Below are positions 1 to 8,619 of a stretch of DNA of 54,347 bases, piece after piece. Position 1 is the stretch's first letter. The number at the start of each line of letters is the position of its first letter. The stretch covers positions 1-54,347 of the forward strand of contig JAGVGO010000194.1 of NCBI GenBank assembly GCA_020057085.1. Direction: 5' to 3'. The notes under the pieces were generated by a model. It did not search any database. It was not told the DNA's origin and saw only the letters and a program-made list of their open reading frames with translations. The stretch comes from Planctomycetota bacterium. Lineage in GTDB: Bacteria > Planctomycetota > Uabimicrobiia > Uabimicrobiales > JABWCH01. Both the position numbers and the translations under genes were made by a program.

Positions 1-39
1 AACTGTGAGTCAAAGATGTGGGTACAAAACAGCCCGCCA

Positions 40-72
40 GGGGAGAGGTTATACTCTACCCATAATTTTTTT
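40..72 (+). terminator. Possible intrinsic terminator at the window edge
   Basis: GGGGAGAG (40-47) and CTCTACCC (54-61) can pair as an 8-bp stem with one mismatch around a 6-nt loop. A run of seven T (66-72) follows after four bases. The orientation fits a plus-strand gene that would end left of this window and converge on the molybdenum hydroxylase operon. The gap between stem and T-run weakens the call. No coding sequence is visible in 1-70. Confidence 0.35.
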
Positions 73-2473
73 ATCCCCCCGAAGTGTTAGATACGCCCTC
101 TTTTAGCGCCGCGAGAATTTTCTCCGGCGTGATCGGCAGGTCTCTTATCCTGATGCCGACAGCATTGTAGATGGCATTGGCAATGGCCGGTGCGGTGGGG
201 ACAAGGCCCGGTTCGCCGACACCCTTGGCTCCCCATGGCCCAAAGCTATCGTGCGTTTCGATAAATTCCAGTTCGATGGGAAAATTCATTTCCTGGATAG
301 TCGGAATCTTGTAGTCGCGGAAGTCGGGGTTCAAGATTTTGCCGTCTTTACAAAGAATCTCTTCGTAGAGGGCATAGCCGATTCCCTGCGCCAGCGCACC
401 ATACATCTGTCCCTTCAATGCCTGCGGATTCAGTACCTTGCCCACATCATGAACCGCAATGAGGCGCAAAATCTTCACCTCGCCGGTGTCGGTATCTACC
501 TCCACTTCCACCCCCTGGCAACCATAGGCATAGGTGGCCGATAGATTGCCATAGCCCTTGCCCCAATCAGCCATTTCATTGGGTGGATCATAAAATACTT
601 GCGTGCCCAACATGCTACCTTGCTCACGGAAATGGATGGCGCGGATGAGAATACCCAATTCTATCCGCAGCCAGGGTTCGCGCGGTGCATCTTTGATAAA
701 TACATAGCCATCTGCGAGATCGAAGTGTTCTTTTTGTGAGGCCTCTTCGACATCGAATTGCGGCGGCCGGTAGCCGGAATTTTTCTTGCGGAACGTGTCC
801 AGATTTTTCGCTGCGAGTGCGGGAAATAGCGTCTCGGCCTGCTCAAACAGTTTACCTCTGAGTTCTTTAGCCGCAAGAATGGCAGCATTACAGGCCATAA
901 ACGCGCCTCTGCTCGCATGCGTACCTACGTCCCACGGGCAAGTGGCTGTATCTACCTGATTGATGAACACCTTCTCTGGCCGGACGCCCAGAGCTTCGGC
1001 AAGCGCCAGTGCCAGTACCGAGTGCAGCCCCTGTCCCATTTCTACCCCACCATGAGAAGCATAGACATTGCCAAAATCGTCCAGTTTCAAAATCATGCCG
1101 GTGCCGTCGGATTTGTAGATTCTGGCGCCGCCGCCCACATGAAACAAGGACGCCAGGCCTACACCCCGGCATTTGCCCTGGCTACGCGCCTGCTGCCAGT
1201 CCAGTTTGCGGGCGACCGAGGTAATGCATTCCTTAAGTCCACAGGTAGTGACTTTGAGCCCCATGGGCGTAGTTTCACCAGGCTCGTTGCAGTTGATAAT
1301 CCTGAATTCATAAGGATCTATGCCTGCCGCTTCGGCGAGTTCGTCGCTATTGTTTTCGAGTGCCCAGGTAAGTTCCGGATTGCCGTAGCCGCGCATGGCC
1401 TGGGCATACGTGTTGTTCGTATAATAGAGGTCGGCATGGAAGTAAACATTGGGCACGCGGTAGAGTGAAGTGGCCGGCAGCATCATCACACTGGGAAAAG
1501 TAGCGCCCCAGGAGGTGTAGGCACCGTTGTCCTGGACAATTTCCACCTCTCTGAAAGTCAGCCTGCCATTCGCATCGCAGCCTTGTGTGATCTTTATTTG
1601 CGAAGACTGGCGAGGGGACAGATAGGCAAACTCTTCCTCCCGCTCATAGACGATCTTGATCGCTCTGCCGGTTCTGTGCGCCAGCAGGATGGCAATATAC
1701 TCATAGGCATGGGTATCGAGCCCTGAGCCGAAAGCGCCACCCAGCGTAGGCACGATCACTCGCACGTTTTTATCGTTCAGGCCAAGACAAGGGAGAAAAT
1801 TGATAAAATCTCGTTGTGCGAGAAACGGAATCTGCGTCTTGGTCCAGATCGTGAGGTTATCGTTCATATCGAACTCGGCGATAGAGCCGGCCGTTCCCAT
1901 GCAGCTTTGCTGAATCAATGGCGTGGAAAATTCCCCCGACACGATATGTCTGGCAGCTCTTTTGCCGGCGTCCATATCGCCTGAAGCGTGGTGGAAGAGT
2001 ACAGGCACTTTGTTGTCTTTGCGGGGCTGCCCTTGTGGGTCCAGTTCATGAATGAGAATGGCGTTCTCTTGTCTGGCTTCTTCCGGCGAAAAGATACCGG
2101 GGAGAGGTTCATAAGACACTTCGATCAGCCTGAGCGCCTCTTCGGCAATTTCTGGGGAAATGGCCGCGACAGCCGCCACTTCGTCTCTGAATTGTCGTAC
2201 TTTGTCTTTCTTCAGCACGAAATTGTCGCGTAAAAAGCCAAACCGCATCTCAGGCGTGTTGTAGGCCGTGACGACGGCCACAACGCCGGGCAGTTTTTCG
2301 GCTTTGCTCGTTTCGATGTGCAAAATCCTGGCATGGGCATGGGCGCTAAATTTGATCTTACCATAGAGCATACCCGGCCGCGTAAGATCATGGATATAAT
2401 GCGCCTTCCCCGCAGCCTTGTCTGCGCTATCTGGGCGGGAGACTTTTTGCCCAATATGATGTAATTCACTCAC
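71..2473 (-). CDS. Xanthine dehydrogenase family, molybdopterin-binding large subunit
   Basis: Catalytic subunit (800 aa) of a cytoplasmic molybdenum hydroxylase, which inserts an oxygen from water into an aromatic or heterocyclic substrate. Visible motifs are GGAFGSG (residues 245-251, molybdopterin binding), MRGYGNPE in the middle, a GVEMGQG segment, and GVGEPG near the C-terminus, whose Glu754 matches the catalytic glutamate of the family. The start is a GTG that overlaps the stop of the [2Fe-2S] subunit gene by 4 nt, with AAGGGG just upstream. The split three-gene layout (FAD, FeS, Mo) is the usual bacterial form. The substrate (purine, nicotinate, aldehyde or other) cannot be read from the sequence. 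Maturation proteins such as XdhC are not adjacent. Confidence 0.93.
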   Translation of the reverse strand: MSELHHIGQKVSRPDSADKAAGKAHYIHDLTRPGMLYGKIKFSAHAHARILHIETSKAEKLPGVVAVVTAYNTPEMRFGFLRDNFVLKKDKVRQFRDEVAAVAAISPEIAEEALRLIEVSYEPLPGIFSPEEARQENAILIHELDPQGQPRKDNKVPVLFHHASGDMDAGKRAARHIVSGEFSTPLIQQSCMGTAGSIAEFDMNDNLTIWTKTQIPFLAQRDFINFLPCLGLNDKNVRVIVPTLGGAFGSGLDTHAYEYIAILLAHRTGRAIKIVYEREEEFAYLSPRQSSQIKITQGCDANGRLTFREVEIVQDNGAYTSWGATFPSVMMLPATSLYRVPNVYFHADLYYTNNTYAQAMRGYGNPELTWALENNSDELAEAAGIDPYEFRIINCNEPGETTPMGLKVTTCGLKECITSVARKLDWQQARSQGKCRGVGLASLFHVGGGARIYKSDGTGMILKLDDFGNVYASHGGVEMGQGLHSVLALALAEALGVRPEKVFINQVDTATCPWDVGTHASRGAFMACNAAILAAKELRGKLFEQAETLFPALAAKNLDTFRKKNSGYRPPQFDVEEASQKEHFDLADGYVFIKDAPREPWLRIELGILIRAIHFREQGSMLGTQVFYDPPNEMADWGKGYGNLSATYAYGCQGVEVEVDTDTGEVKILRLIAVHDVGKVLNPQALKGQMYGALAQGIGYALYEEILCKDGKILNPDFRDYKIPTIQEMNFPIELEFIETHDSFGPWGAKGVGEPGLVPTAPAIANAIYNAVGIRIRDLPITPEKILAALKEGVSNTSGG

Positions 2474-2949
2474 GGCTTACCCCTTAACTGACTAGCTGCC
2501 GCTTTGACAGATTCTATGATTTGTACATAACCTGTGCAACGACAGAGATTGCCCAGCAAAGCCGTGCGGATTTCTTCTTCGCTGGGGTTATTTTTTTTGT
2601 CCAGCAGTGCTTTGGTTGACATAATCATGCCAGGCGTGCAGAAACCGCACTGAATGCCACCGTTTTCGATAAAAGCCTTCTGTATTACCGAGAGCTTGTT
2701 TTCTGCTCCTTGGAGTCCTTCGATGGTGGTAAGCGATTTGCCTTCTACCTCAAAAGCAGGATACAGACAAGAGTTTACGGCTCTGCCGTCTACGATCACG
2801 GTGCAAGCTCCACATTCTCCGGCGCCGCAGCCTTCTTTAGTGCCGGTAAGTCCGAGCTGGCTGCGGATGATATCTAAAAGCCGCATATGACTGGCGACTG
2901 TTTCTGTCACTTGCTTGCCGTTGATCGTGAAACTAATTTCTCTTGTCAT
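2470..2949 (-). CDS. Xanthine dehydrogenase family, [2Fe-2S] small subunit
   Basis: Electron-transfer subunit (159 aa) passing electrons from the molybdenum centre to FAD. The N-terminal plant-ferredoxin-type cluster is held by Cys41, Cys46, Cys49 and Cys61. The C-terminal helical domain carries the second cluster at Cys101, Cys104, Cys136 and Cys138 (CGFC and CRC motifs). All eight ligands are present, and the length is normal for a free-standing subunit. GGAG lies 7 nt before the ATG. The gene overlaps the FAD subunit by 17 nt and the large subunit by 4 nt, so the three are very likely translationally coupled. Confidence 0.95.
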   Translation of the reverse strand: MTREISFTINGKQVTETVASHMRLLDIIRSQLGLTGTKEGCGAGECGACTVIVDGRAVNSCLYPAFEVEGKSLTTIEGLQGAENKLSVIQKAFIENGGIQCGFCTPGMIMSTKALLDKKNNPSEEEIRTALLGNLCRCTGYVQIIESVKAAASQLRGKP

Positions 2950-3799
2950 GTCTCGCTCCGTCCACTAATTTTTGTATGCCATGCTTTACATACACCCCGA
3001 CCAGATGGCGTCTGTAATCGGCGGTAGAGCGGACATCGCTGATGGGCGATACACTTTCCATAGCGACTTTTTGCGCTTCCCGCACCTTTTCTTCGGTAAT
3101 TTCCGCATTTTCCAAAACTTTCTCCACCTCCCTGAGCCGAAGCGGTACAGTAGCCACCGAGCCGGCGGCAAGACGCGCCTTTTTACAATGATTGCCTTCC
3201 AGTTCCAGCAGTACCGCCACGCTCGCCAGAGCGAGATCCAACTGCACCCTGCCTTTTTTCATAGCGATGGCTTTTACAGTGGAATTGGGCTTATCCATGC
3301 GTAACTCCACTAAAATTTCTTGCGGCGCGAGGCAGCTCTCGCCCGGCCCTACAAAAAAATTGTGCAGGGGGATTTCTCTGGTATGTTGAACGCTGCATAC
3401 CACAGCTCTTGCCTCCAGCACGAGAAGAGCGGGCGCGGTATCGGCACATGGCGAACAATTGCAGAGGTTACCGCCAATCGTGCCGACATTGCGGATTTGC
3501 ACGCTACCTATCGTTTTGGCCGCCTGCACCAGCACCGGCAGTACACTCTCCAGTTGTGGATGTTCGATCAACTCCGTCATGGTAGTAGCGGCGCCGATAC
3601 GGATATCTTCGCCGCTGCTAATGTTTTTGAGTTCAGGAACCGCGCGCAGAGAAATCAGTGCCTCCGGAGCGAGAATGCCTTTCCTGACCCGCACCATTAT
3701 GTCGGTTCCCCCGGCAATGTAGCGCGCCCCCGGGATTTTTTCTCTCAGTTCCCAAATCTCGTTTAAAGACTGTGGCTTGTAATATTCAAAATGGCTCAT
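2933..3799 (-). CDS. Xanthine dehydrogenase family, FAD-binding medium subunit
   Basis: FAD-binding subunit (288 aa) that passes electrons from the iron-sulfur clusters to the final acceptor. Two FAD-contact motifs are clear: AGGTD (residues 29-33) and GTIGGN (106-111). It is the first gene of the three-gene operon. AAGGG lies 8 nt before the ATG. I see no insertion like the extra [4Fe-4S] domain of 4-hydroxybenzoyl-CoA reductase beta subunits, so that enzyme is less likely. The promoter is probably upstream, in or beyond the decayed restriction locus. Confidence 0.93.
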   Translation of the reverse strand: MSHFEYYKPQSLNEIWELREKIPGARYIAGGTDIMVRVRKGILAPEALISLRAVPELKNISSGEDIRIGAATTMTELIEHPQLESVLPVLVQAAKTIGSVQIRNVGTIGGNLCNCSPCADTAPALLVLEARAVVCSVQHTREIPLHNFFVGPGESCLAPQEILVELRMDKPNSTVKAIAMKKGRVQLDLALASVAVLLELEGNHCKKARLAAGSVATVPLRLREVEKVLENAEITEEKVREAQKVAMESVSPISDVRSTADYRRHLVGVYVKHGIQKLVDGARHDKRN

Positions 3800-3829
3800 A
3801 AGTAAACCCTTAATTATTGGATACGCCCT

Positions 3830-4258
3830 TTACCAACTGCTCGGCCAATAGTTCGGCCTGTTTACGGTGTATTGATTGACCGCCACGAATTTGTTGTTGC
3901 CAGGCACGGCAAAATCTATGAGCCACACGTAGTCGCTTTTGTCGTTGCCATCCCGGCGATATTGCACTGGTACGCCCTCGGTGAGGAAGCGATGGAAGGT
4001 TTCATTGTTGGTGAGCAGCACCGGCGAGTAGATGCGCAAGACTTTCTGCAGCGCCTCGTCTCTGGCAGTTTCAGGGATAGTGGGGTTGAGCGCCTGGATG
4101 GCTGCTCTCAGCCTGCCCACCAGCACGACATCGCTATACTCTTTGCGCTCCGGTGACTCGCCATCAGGGGCAATGTCCGGGCCGTAGAGGGGACGATAGC
4201 CCAGCTTTTCTAGTTCAGCAAGCGCGTAACATTCGATTTCATTTTCAGTGAGGCTCAT
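3830..4258 (-). pseudogene. Truncated type I restriction HsdR, N-terminal fragment
   Basis: The 142-aa frame matches only the first ~130 residues of a type I restriction endonuclease R subunit. Family landmarks in order are the LNPTIP segment, FHRFLTEGVPVQY, YVWLIDF and NNKFVAVNQYTV. In intact proteins the next stretch leads into the PD-(D/E)XK nuclease (RRPDIVLFVNGLPL-like), then a DEAD-box motor, about 1000 residues in total. Here the frame ends ten residues after NQYTV, so nuclease and motor are lost. A good ribosome site (GGGAGG) still precedes the start, so a short protein may be made. It cannot act as HsdR. Confidence 0.8.
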
Positions 4259-4261
4259 CGG

Positions 4262-4975
4262 TCATGCCTCCCTGTCTTGAACACGATTTTTAAGATTTGC
4301 AGGATGGACAGGATGTACCAACTTCTTGTTGTAAACCCGTTTAAAATCTAGGCTTGTTCCGCCAAAATTTATCAGTAAACCATCAGCAATGTTATATGCT
4401 TCACAATAGTTGATTGCTTGTGCCTTATGGACATCTTCCAATTTTTCTATAGCTTTCAATTCTACCATAACGGCTTGTTCCACGAAAAAATCGACTCGTC
4501 TTGTGCCGATTTGCATTTCTCGATAGAATATCGGCATTTCCTTTTCTCGCTCAAATGATAGTTTCTGAAGTTCCATTTCTATTGCTAATGCACGTTGATA
4601 AATAACTTCTTGAAAACCATTCCCAAGTGCTGAATGTACCTTCATCGCACAACCGATAATCTTGTGCGTCAATTCGTTTATAGCAGTGTTTTCCATAATA
4701 ACCACCTCACCGTGTATTTCCGGTTCTGCCGCGAGTAGTTTCCTGCTTGCATCGTCGAAAGTGTTACATTTCTCCAACCACTTCCAAGTCTCGTAGGCAA
4801 TCATTAAAAAAGAAAATCGTCGGTCTTGGTCTGGGTTCTTGTCACTCAAAAATTCTCTTTCCACCGAAACAGGTATGAAAACATGGCTGTACAGAAAAGG
4901 CACACGATCTAAAATCTGCAACCTATACACGGCATCGAGAAAAGTGGTATCGGGTACGATAATAGTTTTAGTCAT
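4262..4975 (-). CDS. PIN-like fragment in frame with a GxxExxY (PDDEXK) protein
   Basis: One open frame of 237 aa with two parts. Residues 1-90 look like the start of a PIN-type nuclease: TIIVPDTTFL with the first acidic residue, then an IHGE motif where PIN proteins have IHxGE; the rest of the fold is absent. Residues ~95-237 are a complete GxxExxY-family protein, with GNGFQEVIYQRAL, the PDDEXK-like stretch RVDFFVE...VELKAIE, and INFG near the end. An internal ATG at 4696 has GAGGTGG about 6 nt upstream and would give the usual 144-aa GxxExxY protein alone. I therefore suspect a deletion joined a broken PIN gene to it. The start at 4975 overlaps the TIR-like gene by 8 nt. The function of GxxExxY proteins is not established. 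Confidence 0.65.
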   Translation of the reverse strand: MTKTIIVPDTTFLDAVYRLQILDRVPFLYSHVFIPVSVEREFLSDKNPDQDRRFSFLMIAYETWKWLEKCNTFDDASRKLLAAEPEIHGEVVIMENTAINELTHKIIGCAMKVHSALGNGFQEVIYQRALAIEMELQKLSFEREKEMPIFYREMQIGTRRVDFFVEQAVMVELKAIEKLEDVHKAQAINYCEAYNIADGLLINFGGTSLDFKRVYNKKLVHPVHPANLKNRVQDREA

Positions 4976-5468
4976 TTTTTTTAGATAAAGCCCAGAGCAG
5001 GAACAATCCGAGTCCAATCCCTACAAGCGCGGCTGCTACGTTGTTTTCGGGCGATGGCTGTTTTGGTGCCGCATTTTTTATAAATCCTCCGTGCCGGGCG
5101 ACTCGTTCCATAACAGTCGCGGACGTGTCCAGCAAGGGATCAAAGTACTCTTCTGTCACATTCGCGCGAGACGTGTCCAGGTTTTTCCCGACGTTTTTGT
5201 CATAAAATATGAGTACCCGTTTATCCAGAGAAAAAGCGTATGCTACCTCTTCTTCCACTTGCCGGTGGAGAGTTTGTGTTGAAAACATGACAAAGAGGTC
5301 GGCATCGGCAATCCGCTGTTTAGTGCTGTCTTTCAACTTGGAACTACCAAATCTGTCGGGAAGGTGGATAACGGCACCATACAATCCGGCCAGAGTTTGC
5401 AGGCGAAGAGCGGTACTCTGCTCAATTTCAACACCCGGGTTATAACTGACGAAAATTTTTGGAATCAT
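4968..5468 (-). CDS. TIR-like domain protein with C-terminal membrane anchor
   Basis: A 166-aa protein. The N-terminal ~110 residues look like a small TIR or TIR-like domain: KIFVSYN at the start, a DADLFVMFST strand-helix stretch, then EEEVAYAF and KRVLIFYD. The C-terminus has one hydrophobic segment (about residues 138-158, AALVGIGLGLFLLWAL) followed by a short basic tail, so it is probably tail-anchored. I chose the ATG at 5468 because GGGAGA lies 8 nt upstream and because it forms an ATGA overlap with the end of the hsdM remnant. An ATG 15 nt earlier has a poorer site. TIR proteins in bacteria are often NAD-consuming defence effectors; whether the catalytic Glu is present needs an alignment. 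Confidence 0.65.
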   Translation of the reverse strand: MIPKIFVSYNPGVEIEQSTALRLQTLAGLYGAVIHLPDRFGSSKLKDSTKQRIADADLFVMFSTQTLHRQVEEEVAYAFSLDKRVLIFYDKNVGKNLDTSRANVTEEYFDPLLDTSATVMERVARHGGFIKNAAPKQPSPENNVAAALVGIGLGLFLLWALSKKND

Positions 5469-5748
5469 GCACGATTCTCCCATGTAATCTTTTCCAGATT
5501 TTTCAGAATTTCTTGATTTAATTTCGTTTCTTCGGCCATCTGCTGTTCCAGTTCCGCCTTGAGCTTGCCGAATTGTTCCGCAAAATCGAAATCATCTTCA
5601 GGTCTTTGTGTAAATCATTGAGAAACGAGCCTTCATTGTTCCACTTCACATTGCTGCTGTCAATGCCACAGATCGCCAGGTTCATTTTGCATAGCCGCCA
5701 GGTGGTCTGGTTGCTCTCCTGGCCGAAAATGGAGATGCGGCCTTCCAC
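5465..5748 (-). pseudogene. Type I methyltransferase HsdM remnant, internal deletion
   Basis: Two pieces of HsdM survive. Frame one (5748 to about 5596) carries the signature [13 protein letters not shown]...MNLAI...GID and NDLHKDLK, which in intact HsdM runs straight into the catalytic NPPF motif. Just there the reading frame changes, and 5596-5465 reads as a typical HsdM C-terminus rich in K/E ([12 protein letters not shown], then NQEILKNLE), ending in TGA. The NPPF motif and the rest of the catalytic core are gone. The TGA overlaps the start of the TIR-like gene as ATGA. Bases 5749-5829 before it hold only short frames with stops. Confidence 0.8.
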
Positions 5749-5829
5749 AACTTCTTCTCCATCGGCTCATTCTAGGCGGCCTTGTTCTCTTTGTCACTAC
5801 GCGGCATCCATCGTTCTCCTCTGTATCTG

Positions 5830-6951
5830 CTACAGCACTTCCTTGAGTTTCTCGATAAACATCCTGTTCTGTTCCATGGTGCCGATGGTCACACGCAGGC
5901 AGGTCTTGATTCTGGGCTGTCGCATGGGCCTTACGATGACACCGCGCTTTTGCAGCGCCTGGAATGTCTCTTCACTGTCTTTCCCTGTATCCAGCAAAAT
6001 GAAATTGGCAAAAGTGGGATAATAGCGTACTTTCATCTCATCTAGCGTTTTGTACAGATATGCTTTTCCTTGCTCATTGATTTCTATGCCCGCTTGGGCA
6101 TATTCTTCGTCATCTAAAGCTGCGATGGCAGCCAGCTGCGAGAGAAGATTGACACTAAAAGGAATTTTTACTTTATTGAGCATGACGATAATTTCGGATT
6201 TCGCAATGCCATAGCCGACTCTTAGCCCGGCCAGGTTATAAAACTTAGAGAATGTCCTCAAGACGAGAATATTTTCATGTTTTTGCAATAAATCAAGGCA
6301 TTGATGACCATAATCCTGACCCACATATTCGATGTAAGCCACATCAATCACAGCCAGGATATGTTGCGGGATTTGCGCCACAAATTTTTCGAGCTGGCTA
6401 TAGTTGACGAGCTTGCCGGTGGGATTGTTCGGAGTAGCGATAAAGACAACTTTGGTTTTTGGGGTGATGCTGGCAAGCATGAGATCGAGATCGAGGTCTA
6501 AATTACTGTCTACCGGCACCATGACGGGGACAGCGTTATGCACGGTGCATAGCAGAGCATACAAGGGGAAAGTGACATCTCCCATGACCACTTCATCTTG
6601 AGGTTCCACTAGCGTATCGAAAACCCACTTAATGATTTCGACGGAACCGCAACCAGCCACCAGCATGTCAGGCGGTACACCCAGTTTCTGGCTCAGTTTT
6701 GCGAGAAGATCGTGGCAACTGGAATCAGGATAGAGTCGTACTTCGCCGGCATGAGCACGCAATACTTCTTCCACTTTTTTTGATGGGCCCAATGGGTTTT
6801 CGTTGGAGGCAAGCTTGATTACGTCCTTAAGCCCAAATTCCCGTTTGACTTGTTCTATCGGTTTGCCAGGTTCGTATGGAGAGAGGTGCAAGACGTTTTT
6901 CTTCCATTTCAGGCTTGTAGGATGCTCTGTGTCGCAATTTTTTTTAGCCAT
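5830..6951 (-). CDS. hisC: Histidinol-phosphate aminotransferase
   Basis: PLP-dependent class I/II aminotransferase (373 aa). HisC converts imidazole acetol phosphate and glutamate to histidinol phosphate in histidine synthesis. Visible motifs are LASNENPLGPS (46-57), ATPNNPTG (172-179), DVAYIEY with the PLP-contacting Asp (~203), and TFSKFYNLAGLRVGYG, where Lys236 should bind PLP. No other his genes are adjacent, so a relative acting on another amino acid is possible. The start codon has only a weak ribosome site. Upstream is a 267-bp AT-rich region shared with the radical SAM cluster, which is transcribed the other way. Confidence 0.88.
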   Translation of the reverse strand: MAKKNCDTEHPTSLKWKKNVLHLSPYEPGKPIEQVKREFGLKDVIKLASNENPLGPSKKVEEVLRAHAGEVRLYPDSSCHDLLAKLSQKLGVPPDMLVAGCGSVEIIKWVFDTLVEPQDEVVMGDVTFPLYALLCTVHNAVPVMVPVDSNLDLDLDLMLASITPKTKVVFIATPNNPTGKLVNYSQLEKFVAQIPQHILAVIDVAYIEYVGQDYGHQCLDLLQKHENILVLRTFSKFYNLAGLRVGYGIAKSEIIVMLNKVKIPFSVNLLSQLAAIAALDDEEYAQAGIEINEQGKAYLYKTLDEMKVRYYPTFANFILLDTGKDSEETFQALQKRGVIVRPMRQPRIKTCLRVTIGTMEQNRMFIEKLKEVL

Positions 6952-7218
6952 AAACAGAACTTTCGAAAAATTTGTAAAGATTTGAGAATTTTGATTTGTA
7001 ATGAAAATTCTCTCTCCAAAATATCACAAAGTTACCAGAAATTCAAGATATTATCGTGCAAGCGAGCGAAGAAAATTAATCCGCGAGTATCGTGTAGACG
7101 CAGGGCCAGTAATCCTGTTGAATTTATAAAAATCTATGCTATTATTATGCTATTGTTATGTCGGAATTGCTTTTGCCAAGTTTTACATGTAGCTACAATT
7201 TTTTCTACAGACGACAGG
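6952..7218. promoter_or_regulatory. AT-rich divergent intergenic region, hisC / radical SAM cluster
   Basis: This 267-bp gap separates two divergent genes and must hold both promoters. It is clearly richer in A+T than its neighbours. I see no convincing coding frame or RNA gene. A perfect 10-bp palindrome TGTAGCTACA lies at 7188-7197, about 20 bp before the radical SAM start, and could be a small operator. TTGCCA and TACAAT flank it with a 15-bp spacer, which is short for a standard promoter. I could not fix a start site for either gene. Confidence 0.4.
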
Positions 7219-8619
7219 ATGAAAGATTTTATGTGTGAGCGCATTTTGCTTGGGATAACGGAGTCAACTTGCCCGGTTTGTAAAGCTCTCGTTCCCACCA
7301 AGGTGTTGGGGATGCACGGTAATGTTTACTTCGAGAAATTTTGCCCGGCGCATGGCACGAGTCTCGTTTTTGTGCGCGCCGATGCAGAAGAGTATCTGCG
7401 CACTTTGCACTACGTAAAACCCGCCACGAAACCTTTTATAAACCACGGCAGAGACGATCTGCCATGCCCGACAGGATGCGGTTTTTGTGATCGCCACGAG
7501 CAACACCTGTGCCTGCCGATTATCGAAATCACTCAGGGGTGCGACATGGCATGTCCGATATGCCTGGTAGATGCGAAAGGCAGCGACAGGCTGAGTGTGG
7601 AAGAGTTTTCGTTCATTTTAGACGAGCTGCTCAAGGCCGAACCGCAGATTGATGTTCTCAACCTGTCTGGCGGCGAACCTTTGACCCACCCTGATCTCCT
7701 GGCTTTGCTCGACATCGCGCTCAAACGCCCAGAAATCGTCCGCGTCAGCATTTCCACCAACGGCCTGCGTTTGCTCGAAGAACCACGTTTGCTTGCCGAA
7801 CTCAAAGCCAGGAACGTGGTTGTCTCGCTGCAATTCGACGGCAGCGAAGATCGCATTTACCGGACACTGCGCGGCAGGCCACTTGGCAAAGAAAAACAAA
7901 GCATGCTTGACAAACTGTCGGCTTACGACATTACCACCTCTCTCACCATGACGGTCGCCCGCAATGTGAATGAGGATGCTGTCGGGTCGGTCATCGAGAT
8001 GCTCTTCACTGTCCCCAATATCGTCAGTTGTATGCTGCAACCCATGGTGTATGGCGGCAGAGGCCGCAATTTGCCTGTGCCTGAGAAGCGGCTGACGATA
8101 CCGGACATTGCAAAATTATTGGCTGCTAGCGGCAAAGTGGACGCCGGCGACTTCACCCCGCTTCCCTGCTGCCATCCGGCCTGTTTCAGCCTGGCTTTTT
8201 ATTTGCTGCTCAACGACGGCGGACATGTGTCGCTGGGGAAAATCCTGGATGCTCCCAGGCGACTCGATGCCATTGCCAACAAAGCGATATTCGGCCTCGA
8301 CGAACAGGGACACGAAGAAATCAAAACCCTGATCTACGATCTCTGGTCCGGGCCTGCGGCGGCAAACCCGGAATCAGAGGCGGTACTCAAAACGGTGCGT
8401 ACACTGCTCAAGGAAATCAGCAAAGGCTCCAGCTTTGACCCGAGAGCCGCTTTCTCGGTGAGCGAAAGAAAGATCAAGTCGGTTTTTATCCATGCTTTCC
8501 AGGATGTCGACACTTTCGATCTCGCCAGAGTGCGGCGATGCTGCAACGGCTACCCGCAGAAGGACGGCCGCGTCATTCCGGCATGTGTACAGAATGTGCT
8601 GAGGAGAAGAAATGCATAA
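7219..8619 (+). CDS. Radical SAM protein, MJ0619/Tes-like family (first copy)
   Basis: A 466-aa radical SAM enzyme. The radical SAM cluster motif is Cys108/Cys112/Cys115 (CDMACPIC), followed by LSGGEPLTHPD. Extra cysteines typical of the MJ0619 group are present: CPVC at 18-21, FCPAHG at 42-46, and Cys83/87/90 just before the core. The C-terminus has the family ending, FQDVDTFDLARVRRC then DGRVIPAC. Characterised relatives include MJ0619 (pterin methylation) and archaeal tetraether lipid synthase Tes, so the chemistry could be methylation or C-C coupling of lipid chains. The reading frame stays open upstream over hisC, but family alignment places the start near 7219 (ATG 7231 is the alternative). 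It overlaps the next gene by 8 nt. Confidence 0.8.
   Translation: MKDFMCERILLGITESTCPVCKALVPTKVLGMHGNVYFEKFCPAHGTSLVFVRADAEEYLRTLHYVKPATKPFINHGRDDLPCPTGCGFCDRHEQHLCLPIIEITQGCDMACPICLVDAKGSDRLSVEEFSFILDELLKAEPQIDVLNLSGGEPLTHPDLLALLDIALKRPEIVRVSISTNGLRLLEEPRLLAELKARNVVVSLQFDGSEDRIYRTLRGRPLGKEKQSMLDKLSAYDITTSLTMTVARNVNEDAVGSVIEMLFTVPNIVSCMLQPMVYGGRGRNLPVPEKRLTIPDIAKLLAASGKVDAGDFTPLPCCHPACFSLAFYLLLNDGGHVSLGKILDAPRRLDAIANKAIFGLDEQGHEEIKTLIYDLWSGPAAANPESEAVLKTVRTLLKEISKGSSFDPRAAFSVSERKIKSVFIHAFQDVDTFDLARVRRCCNGYPQKDGRVIPACVQNVLRRRNA

Noticed and set aside
917-1468. 183-codon plus-strand frame opposite the molybdenum hydroxylase
   Set aside because: It is a shadow of a gene with strong family motifs, has no ribosome site, and resembles nothing.
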